Source: Actinomycetes bacterium (GTDB lineage: Bacteria; Actinomycetota; Actinomycetes; Actinomycetales; Demequinaceae). From it: a DNA stretch of 19,893 nucleotides. This document shows positions 15,685 through 19,893 of this stretch, piece by piece. Within the stretch, counting starts at the first letter, position 1; every line of letters begins with the position of its first letter. A model generated the notes under the pieces. That model was not told the DNA's origin, ran no database searches, and saw nothing but the letters and a program-made list of their open reading frames with translations. Made by a program: the position numbers and the translations under genes. Location: assembly GCA_023442845.1 (NCBI GenBank), contig JAEZXC010000090.1:1-19893 (forward strand), written 5' to 3'.

Positions 15685-16293
15685 GTGGTCCGTGACGTCC
15701 CCAACCTTCTGACGGTGCTGCGGCTCTTCGCGGTCCCTGTCATGGTGTTGTGCCTTGTGTGGGACGCGGGGGAAGAAGCAAGTTTGCGGTGGATCGCGTT
15801 CGCCGTCTTTATCGCCGCTGCCTTCACGGATTGGCTCGACGGGTACCTCGCACGGCGTTGGGATGTCGTGTCTTCCTTCGGCAAACTTGCCGATCCGCTC
15901 GCGGATAAGGCGCTCGTGCTGGGGGGACTCGCTGTCCTTGCCTACCGTGACGAGATTCCGTGGTGGCCGCTCATCGTCATTGCGATCCGTGAAGTAGGGG
16001 TCACCCTCGGTCGGCTTGCAGTGGCGAAGGATGTCGTCATTCCCGCGTCGCTCGGCGGCAAGGCGAAAACGGCGCTTCAGGTGATTGCGCTGTTCCTCCT
16101 TCTCATGCCGGTGCCGCTGACCTGGATTGACGCTGCAGGGTGGTGGATTCTCGTCGCTTCAGTGCTCGTGGCAGTGGCAACGGGGATTGACTATGCATGG
16201 CGCATTGCGCGCATCCTGCGAACCCATCCGTCGACGCCCGACGCTGACGACGCTCGCGTGGCGTCTGGGGACGGAGGCGGGCATGGGCTCTGA
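15685..16293 (+). CDS. pgsA: CDP-diacylglycerol-glycerol-3-phosphate phosphatidyltransferase family protein
   Basis: PgsA makes phosphatidylglycerol phosphate from CDP-diacylglycerol and glycerol 3-phosphate in the membrane. The CDP-alcohol phosphotransferase signature is complete: DG, two residues, AR, eight residues, G, three residues, D, three residues, D, seen within DGYLARRW and GKLADPLADK. The 202-residue product has several membrane segments, and its C-terminal tail is Asp/Arg rich. The GTG at 15685 is chosen for the TACGCT box six bases upstream and because PgsA proteins typically begin with VPNxLTVLR. An ATG at 15601 would add 28 residues but lies upstream of the inferred promoter. 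Its stop overlaps cinA by 11 bases. The phosphatidylglycerol-phosphate function is the likeliest in this synteny; other CDP-alcohol acceptors are not excluded. Confidence 0.93.
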   Translation: MVRDVPNLLTVLRLFAVPVMVLCLVWDAGEEASLRWIAFAVFIAAAFTDWLDGYLARRWDVVSSFGKLADPLADKALVLGGLAVLAYRDEIPWWPLIVIAIREVGVTLGRLAVAKDVVIPASLGGKAKTALQVIALFLLLMPVPLTWIDAAGWWILVASVLVAVATGIDYAWRIARILRTHPSTPDADDARVASGDGGGHGL

Positions 16294-16753
16294 GTCGGTA
16301 GAAGTTATTGCACTCGCTTCCGAACTCGGACTCACAATCGCGACGGCGGAGTCTCTCACCGGGGGCAAGGTGTGCGAAGCGCTTGTCGAGGTGCCCGGGG
16401 CGTCGCGCGTGGTGCGGGGCGGCGTTGTGGCTTACGTGGTTGAGGTGAAGCATGACGTGTTGGGCGTGGCCCAAGACGTGCTCGACACATTGGGCCCCGT
16501 CAGTGAGCCGGTGGCGCTCGCGATGGCGCGCGGTGCGCGACGGGTGATGGGCGCTGATGTCGCGGTGGCAACGACTGGCGTTGCTGGCCCGGAGCCGCAT
16601 GGGGGTCAAGCGCCAGGCACCGTGGTCATCGCGGTCGTCGGTCCACAAAGTGAGACTGTCACAACACTTCACCTCGACGGTGATCGCGACGATATTAGAC
16701 GTGAGACGGCGCGACTGGCGTTGGTGGAACTACGCGCACTGCTGGCGTCATGA
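16283..16753 (+). CDS. cinA: CinA C-terminal domain protein (nicotinamide-nucleotide amidase type)
   Basis: The 156-residue protein corresponds to the C-terminal (PncC-like) domain of CinA alone, which in studied members deamidates nicotinamide mononucleotide in the pyridine-nucleotide cycle. Signatures are TIATAESLTGGKV near the N-terminus, GGVVAYVVEVKHDVLGV in the middle, and TTGVAGPEPHGGQAPGTV with the family's GIAGP-like loop. The N-terminal molybdopterin-binding-like domain of full CinA is absent, as is usual for actinobacteria with this synteny. The ATG at 16283 overlaps the pgsA end by 11 bases and has GGAGG five bases upstream, so the longer in-frame extension is not needed. Linkage of cinA with recA is widespread and suggests co-expression with recombination or competence functions. 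Confidence 0.93.
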   Translation: MGSESVEVIALASELGLTIATAESLTGGKVCEALVEVPGASRVVRGGVVAYVVEVKHDVLGVAQDVLDTLGPVSEPVALAMARGARRVMGADVAVATTGVAGPEPHGGQAPGTVVIAVVGPQSETVTTLHLDGDRDDIRRETARLALVELRALLAS

Positions 16754-16796
16754 GTCTTGTCGGATTTACGCACGACGATCGGGAACATGCCTGCGG

Positions 16797-16802
16797 TAGT
16801 CT
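16797..16802 (+). promoter_or_regulatory. Candidate -10 box TAGTCT for clgR
   Basis: TAGTCT fits TANNNT in the 96-base gap between cinA and clgR. It would give a leader of about 40 bases that contains the GGGAG ribosome binding site before the ATG at 16850. I see no clear ClgR operator palindrome here, and no good -35 element. Confidence 0.35.
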
Positions 16803-16849
16803 GCGTTAAAACGAACATGCACGATGGACGCTTGATGAAGGGAGCTCGA

Positions 16850-17176
16850 ATGCCAATTCTCCGCAATGAACTCGGCGACGTGCTCCGGGACGCTCGGTTG
16901 GGCCAGGGCAAGACCCTGCGCGACATCTCGTCGGAGGCGCGCGTGTCTCTCGGCTACCTCAGTGAGGTGGAGCGAGGCCAGAAGGAAGCATCGAGCGAAT
17001 TGCTGTCCTCGATTTGTGAGGCACTTGACGTGCCGATGTCGGTGATCTTGCGTGAAGTGTCGGACCGCTTTGAGATGGCCGAAAGCCTCGTCGATCCGCG
17101 CTCGCTGGCACGCATGCCCGTCATGCCGACGATTCCCGATACTGTGCCTGAGCTTCTCCAGTCCATCGAACAGTAA
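16850..17176 (+). CDS. clgR: ClgR-type XRE helix-turn-helix transcription regulator
   Basis: This 108-residue protein has one XRE/Cro-type helix-turn-helix (about residues 8-70), with the strongly conserved LGYLSEVERGQKEASSELL segment of the ClgR family. ClgR activates clp protease and stress genes in Streptomyces, Corynebacterium and Mycobacterium. The C-terminal tail has no second domain. The ATG at 16850 is preferred because GGGAG lies about six bases upstream; in-frame ATGs at 16835 and 16817 would add residues not typical of the family. The neighbours are canonical: cinA before and DUF3046-recA after. The family is unstable and Clp-degraded in some species, usually through a C-terminal signal; here the protein ends in SIEQ rather than the Ala-Ala of Streptomyces ClgR. 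Confidence 0.9.
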   Translation: MPILRNELGDVLRDARLGQGKTLRDISSEARVSLGYLSEVERGQKEASSELLSSICEALDVPMSVILREVSDRFEMAESLVDPRSLARMPVMPTIPDTVPELLQSIEQ

Positions 17177-17181
17177 GTCTG

Positions 17182-17415
17182 GTGAGGCTGTCCGAGTTTC
17201 GCGGACTCGTTGCTGAAGTCTTTGGCGAGACATACGCAGGAACGCTGTGTCGCGAAATGGCGCTGACCCGCCTCGACTCTCTCACCGTGGACGAGGCGCT
17301 TGCGCGTGGGATAGCGCCCCGTGACGTGTGGCACGCCCTGTGTGACCAGATGGATGTGCCGGACGCTCAGCGTCGTGGCGTCGACCCCCGCCAGATCGTT
17401 CCGGCCCGACGCTGA
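17182..17415 (+). CDS. DUF3046 family protein
   Basis: This 77-residue protein matches the DUF3046 family found between clgR and recA across actinobacteria. The recognisable parts are the start MRLSEF, the pattern ALARGIAPRDVWHALCDQMDVP, and the basic end. No function is established. It has no membrane segment or signal peptide. It starts with GTG five bases after the clgR stop, so it is probably cotranslated with clgR; the AGTAAGT stretch upstream is not a good ribosome binding site. Conservation of the position next to clgR and recA hints at a link to stress or DNA repair, but that is inference only. Confidence 0.88.
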   Translation: MRLSEFRGLVAEVFGETYAGTLCREMALTRLDSLTVDEALARGIAPRDVWHALCDQMDVPDAQRRGVDPRQIVPARR

Positions 17416-17494
17416 TGCGCTCACTGTGCCGCGTCGGCTGAGGGTGTGAGGCGCGCACGCGACATGGAGATTCGCCGCGGCGTGTCGCTCGTAT

Positions 17495-17510
17495 TCGAAC
17501 GCGTGTTCGA
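17495..17510 (+). promoter_or_regulatory. LexA (SOS) box
   Basis: TCGAACGCGTGTTCGA is a perfect 16-base palindrome. It matches the actinobacterial and Bacillus-type SOS box TCGAAC-N4-GTTCGA exactly. It ends two bases before a TAACCT -10 box (17512-17517), so bound LexA would block polymerase at this promoter. RecA is the classic target of such a site. Confidence 0.93.
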
Positions 17511-17511
17511 T

Positions 17512-17517
17512 TAACCT
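17512..17517 (+). promoter_or_regulatory. -10 box of the SOS-regulated recA promoter
   Basis: TAACCT fits TANNNT directly downstream of the LexA box. Transcription would start near 17523-17525, giving a recA leader of about 145 bases that includes the downstream promoter and the small open reading frame. The -35 region would overlap the LexA box and shows no TTG element. Confidence 0.5.
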
Positions 17518-17574
17518 CGTCCACAGGACAGATGTTCGGCCACTATCCCCACGAGGTGAGTGTCGTCGAGCCGA

Positions 17575-17596
17575 TGTCAGAGGCGCGTCGTAGCGT
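17575..17596 (+). promoter_or_regulatory. LexA-independent RecA-NDp / PafBC-type recA promoter
   Basis: TGTCAGAG, eight bases, then TAGCGT fits the published mycobacterial RecA-NDp consensus (TTGTCRGTG-N8-TANNNT), which is activated by the WYL-domain regulator PafBC on DNA damage. Seven of the eight bases TGTCAGTG match, the N8 spacing is exact, and the -10 box fits. It sits upstream of recA, the type target. Predicted transcription start is around 17603-17604, at the ATG of the small open reading frame. The pafBC genes are not in this window. Confidence 0.75.
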
Positions 17597-17603
17597 CGTA
17601 GGT

Positions 17604-17666
17604 ATGACACGGCACCTTCACGGTGTCCCAGAGCCGACAGACGTTGGCGCTAGCGATGAAGGATGA
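17604..17666 (+). CDS. Candidate 20-residue leaderless leader peptide of recA
   Basis: An ATG stands seven bases after the TAGCGT -10 box and opens a 20-codon frame ending in TGA at 17664-17666, four bases before the recA ATG. The peptide is MTRHLHGVPEPTDVGASDEG, hydrophilic, with two His and an acidic end, and resembles nothing I know. Its last codons cover the recA ribosome binding site (AAGGA), so its translation could couple to, or compete with, recA initiation. The frame differs from that of recA. Leaderless short open reading frames upstream of genes are common in mycobacteria. Whether this one is translated cannot be told from one sequence; it may be a chance frame. Confidence 0.4.
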   Translation: MTRHLHGVPEPTDVGASDEG

Positions 17667-17670
17667 GCAC

Positions 17671-18735
17671 ATGGCACAGGCAGCGGATCGCGCAAAGGCC
17701 CTTGAGGCGGCGCTCGGACAAATCGACCGACAGTTCGGCAAGGGCTCTGCGATGCGGCTCGGTGATCAGGAGCGCGTTGCTGTCGAGGCGATCCCCACCG
17801 GGTCGATCGCCTTAGATATTGCTCTCGGCATCGGGGGCCTTCCTCGTGGACGCATCGTTGAGATCTACGGACCTGAGTCGTCAGGTAAGACCACGGTCGC
17901 GCTTCACGCCGTGGCAAGCGTGCAACGCGCCGGCGGCACGGCGGCGTTTATCGATGCAGAGCACGCACTCGATCCCGAGTACGCAAAGAAACTTGGCGTC
18001 GACACTGACAGCTTGATCGTGTCGCAGCCAGACACGGGTGAGCAAGCGCTCGAGATTGCCGACATCCTCGTCCGTTCCGGCGGCATTGACATCCTCGTGA
18101 TCGACTCGGTGGCGGCGCTCGTACCGAAGGCGGAGATCGAGGGCGAAATGGGTGACAGCCACGTTGGTTTGCAGGCTCGCTTGATGTCGCAAGCACTGCG
18201 AAAGATCACTGGCGCACTCAACAACACCGGCACCACCGCGATCTTCATTAACCAGTTGCGCGAGAAGATCGGCGTCTTCTTCGGGTCGCCTGAGACGACC
18301 ACTGGTGGAAAGGCGTTGAAGTTCTACGCGTCGGTGCGCCTCGACGTGCGGCGAATTGAGACCCTCAAGGAGGGCACCGAGCCGGTCGGTAACCGCACCC
18401 GCGTCAAGGTTGTCAAGAACAAGATGGCGCCTCCCTTCAAGCAGGCGGAGTTCGACATCCTCTACGGCCAGGGCATCTCCAAGGAAGGCGGGATTATTGA
18501 TCTCGGTGTGGAGCACGGCTTCGTCAAGAAGTCGGGTGCTTGGTACACGTACGAGGGCGACCAGTTGGGCCAGGGCAAGGAGAATGCCCGCAACTTCTTG
18601 AAGGACAACCCCGATCTCGCTACCGAGATTGAGAAGAAGATCAAGGCCAAGTTGGGCATCGGCGTTGCGGCAGTGGTCGATGACCCGATCGAGGCACTCG
18701 AAGCGGCGATGGCGCAAGAGGAGTCGTCTCTCTAG
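17671..18735 (+). CDS. recA: Recombinase RecA
   Basis: RecA forms ATP-dependent filaments on single-stranded DNA, drives strand exchange and triggers LexA self-cleavage. The 354-residue protein has the Walker A motif GPESSGKTT at 67-75, E97 in the IDAEHALD stretch, Walker B ILVIDS (141-146), the L1 loop region EGEMGDSHVG (157-166), and the QLREKIGVFFGSPETTTGG L2 segment. It is full length with no intein, unlike M. tuberculosis RecA. The ATG at 17671 has AAGGA about seven bases upstream and fits the family N-terminus; in-frame starts at 17656 and 17623 are less likely. Control appears dual, through the LexA box and the RecA-NDp promoter. A 5-pair hairpin surrounds its stop codon before recX. 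Confidence 0.99.
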   Translation: MAQAADRAKALEAALGQIDRQFGKGSAMRLGDQERVAVEAIPTGSIALDIALGIGGLPRGRIVEIYGPESSGKTTVALHAVASVQRAGGTAAFIDAEHALDPEYAKKLGVDTDSLIVSQPDTGEQALEIADILVRSGGIDILVIDSVAALVPKAEIEGEMGDSHVGLQARLMSQALRKITGALNNTGTTAIFINQLREKIGVFFGSPETTTGGKALKFYASVRLDVRRIETLKEGTEPVGNRTRVKVVKNKMAPPFKQAEFDILYGQGISKEGGIIDLGVEHGFVKKSGAWYTYEGDQLGQGKENARNFLKDNPDLATEIEKKIKAKLGIGVAAVVDDPIEALEAAMAQEESSL

Positions 18736-18741
18736 CGAGAG
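18728..18741 (+). terminator. Small hairpin across the recA stop codon
   Basis: CTCTC-TAGC-GAGAG forms a five-pair stem with the recA TAG stop in its loop. It could act as a partial barrier that lowers recX expression relative to recA, as described for the recA-recX junction of E. coli. The stem is short and no T-run follows, so the functional claim is weak. Confidence 0.3.
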
Positions 18742-18757
18742 CTTTCATCGCCACATC

Positions 18758-19273
18758 ATGACTACGCGCGCTCGGCAGGATCCACCCACGACGGATCCCG
18801 CCGAGCGCGCGCGTGCTTTGGCGTTGGCAATTCTTGACCGAGCACCCCGATCGAGTGAGGACTTGCGCCAGCGGCTCACTGCAAAAGGGGTAGAGCCTGA
18901 GGTTGCAGACGCTCTCATTGAGCGGTACATCGACGTTGGACTGCTCGATGACACGGCTCTCGCCGCCACCATTGCGAGAACACGTCACGCTGAACGCGGA
19001 TTGGCCCCACGCGCGATCGCTGTTGAACTTCGCCGCAAGGGGTTCTCGGCGGACGACATCGAGGCGGCATTGGAGCCACTCACGGCCGACACCCAACGTG
19101 ACACCGCGCGGGACCTTGCTGAGGCTCGGTGGCGGAGGACCGAAGGAGCGGACCGCGAGGCACGAATCCGTAGGGTTGTTGGACACTTGGCTCGAAAGGG
19201 GTACTCGCCGTCTCTCGCATTCGCCCTCGTGCAAGACTTGGTGCGTGCCGATAGAGAGGCCGAGCAGAACTGA
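18758..19273 (+). CDS. recX: Regulatory protein RecX
   Basis: RecX is a small helical-repeat protein that binds and limits RecA filaments. The 171-residue product shows the family pattern ALAILDRAPRSSEDLRQRL, then LIERYIDVGLLDDTALA, RGLAPRAIAVELRRKGF and a last repeat ending in GYSPSLAFALV, consistent with three tandem three-helix repeats. The ATG at 18758 is 22 bases after the recA stop. It has no good ribosome binding site, which fits low expression from read-through of recA. An open frame extends upstream through the end of recA but is a shadow of that gene. The stop TGA at 19271-19273 overlaps the ribosome binding site of rny. Confidence 0.95.
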   Translation: MTTRARQDPPTTDPAERARALALAILDRAPRSSEDLRQRLTAKGVEPEVADALIERYIDVGLLDDTALAATIARTRHAERGLAPRAIAVELRRKGFSADDIEAALEPLTADTQRDTARDLAEARWRRTEGADREARIRRVVGHLARKGYSPSLAFALVQDLVRADREAEQN

Positions 19274-19282
19274 GGAGGCAAC

Positions 19283-19893
19283 GTGCAGACGATCGTGACG
19301 GTCGCAACCCTGCTCTTGTTGCTTGCTGCTCTTCTCGTCGTCAACCGGGCGCGCAAGGAGGCCTCGGAGGAGCGTGAGTCGGCGCGCGCTGAAGCCGCAG
19401 CGATTCGTGATGAGGCGCGCACCTTTCAGAGCGATGTGCAACGCCGAGAGGAACGTCTCGCGCTTCAGGAACGGCAACTCGCTGACGACCAGCGCAACGC
19501 TCAAAACTATGCGAGAGGTCTCGATGATCGCGTTGCCGCAATAGCGCGCGACGAAAAGCATCTCATTGCGCGCAAGGAGGAGATCGAGGCCGAGTACGCG
19601 CAACGGCTCGCTGCCCTTGCTGAGATGTCACTTGACGATGCCCGGGAGTCTCTGCTCGCGCGGGTGCGTGCCGAGGCTGAGGCGGCCATCGCGCAAGACG
19701 CGCACCGGCTCGCGAAGAAGGTGCAGCGCGAAGCCGACGCAATGGCGCGAGAGGCCATTGTGGAGGCAATGCAGCGTCAGGCGGGAGCATCAACGACTCA
19801 ATCCGCGACGACGCGTATCGCTCTTCCGTCCGAAGAAATGAAGGGCCGCATCATCGGCCGCGAAGGACGGAACATCCGAGCGTTTGAAGCGCT
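19283..19893 (+). CDS. rny: Ribonuclease Y, 5' part (continues beyond window)
   Basis: RNase Y is a membrane-anchored endoribonuclease that begins mRNA decay. The visible 203 residues show an N-terminal membrane helix (about 4-20) followed by a long charged coiled coil (about 22-165) rich in Glu, Arg and Ala. The beginning of the KH domain comes last, with MKGRIIGREGRNIRAFE, a hallmark of the family. The HD catalytic domain lies beyond the window. The start is GTG at 19283, supported by GAGGAGG at 19272-19278, four bases upstream and overlapping the recX stop, so recX and rny are probably cotranslated. No stop occurs to the window edge. Confidence 0.95.
   Translation, partial: MQTIVTVATLLLLLAALLVVNRARKEASEERESARAEAAAIRDEARTFQSDVQRREERLALQERQLADDQRNAQNYARGLDDRVAAIARDEKHLIARKEEIEAEYAQRLAALAEMSLDDARESLLARVRAEAEAAIAQDAHRLAKKVQREADAMAREAIVEAMQRQAGASTTQSATTRIALPSEEMKGRIIGREGRNIRAFEA

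Larger units (their letters stand above)
17416..17670 (+). promoter_or_regulatory. recA control region
   Basis: This 255-base stretch is the longest gene-poor interval of the window. It carries, in order, a CGCCGCGGCG palindrome (17473-17482), a perfect LexA box with an adjoining -10 box, a RecA-NDp/PafBC-type promoter, and a 20-codon open reading frame that ends just before recA. I see no terminator separating DUF3046 from recA, so read-through from clgR-DUF3046 is also possible. Confidence 0.85.

Noticed and set aside
16127..16282. N-terminal extension of cinA
   Set aside because: The extension is a shadow of pgsA; the ATG at 16283 has a well-placed GGAGG and fits the family start.
16757..16849. 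N-terminal extension of clgR
   Set aside because: The extra residues precede the conserved family start, cover the likely promoter, and lack a ribosome binding site.
17623..17670. Extended recA start at a GTG
   Set aside because: RecA homologues start close to the MAQAADRAKA segment, and the ATG at 17671 has its own ribosome binding site.
17671..18735. Possible intein in recA, as in M. tuberculosis
   Set aside because: The protein is 354 residues and uninterrupted through all motifs, so no intein is present.
1..19893. Mobile element, CRISPR array, tRNA or riboswitch
   Set aside because: I saw no transposase or integrase, no regularly spaced repeats, no cloverleaf-like stretch, and the gaps before dapA and dapB are too short for a lysine riboswitch.

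Overview
The window is a GC-rich, gene-dense stretch of an actinobacterial chromosome. The gene order (pepR-dapB, thyA-dfrA, dapA-rnj-ftsK, pgsA-cinA-clgR-DUF3046-recA-recX-rny) is the conserved core order of Actinomycetota and looks most like Micrococcales; I cannot name the genus from sequence alone. Nothing looks mobile: I see no transposase, integrase, CRISPR array, tRNA or rRNA. No gene-free stretch exceeds about 260 bases.

Layout. 1-2632 (+): probable last codons of pnp, then an M16 zinc protease (pepR), dapB (lysine/peptidoglycan precursor) and a small two-helix membrane protein. 2642-6250 (-): a GNAT acetyltransferase gene with its own promoter, and upstream of it a tight five-gene run thyA-dfrA-GNAT-azlC-azlD that joins dTMP/folate metabolism to an acetyltransferase and a branched-chain amino-acid exporter pair. 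6379-14314 (+): a cupin, dapA-rnj (overlapping by 4 bases), ftsK and a PAS-PAS-GGDEF-EAL cyclic-di-GMP protein that overlaps ftsK. 14345-15637 (-): a CapA-type secreted metallophosphatase-fold protein. 15685-19893 (+): pgsA, cinA (amidase domain only), clgR, DUF3046, recA, recX and the start of RNase Y.

The most informative non-coding signal is a repeated start-region design: a TANNNT -10 box (mostly TAGGNT) followed by exactly six bases and then the start codon. It precedes pepR, dapB, the first GNAT gene, thyA, dapA and pgsA. It implies widespread leaderless transcripts and corrects several start codons. At pnp/pepR and pepR/dapB the upstream gene's TAG stop is itself the first half of the next gene's -10 box.

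The recA control region is unusually readable. It holds a perfect 16-base LexA box (17495-17510), and 64 bases downstream a match to the mycobacterial LexA-independent RecA-NDp/PafBC promoter (17575-17596). That promoter would start transcription at or next to a 20-codon open reading frame (17604-17666), which ends four bases before the recA start and covers the recA ribosome binding site. This candidate leader peptide is the best lead here for something not previously described. The protein-coding content is otherwise ordinary core genome; I found no convincing new defence or biosynthetic system.
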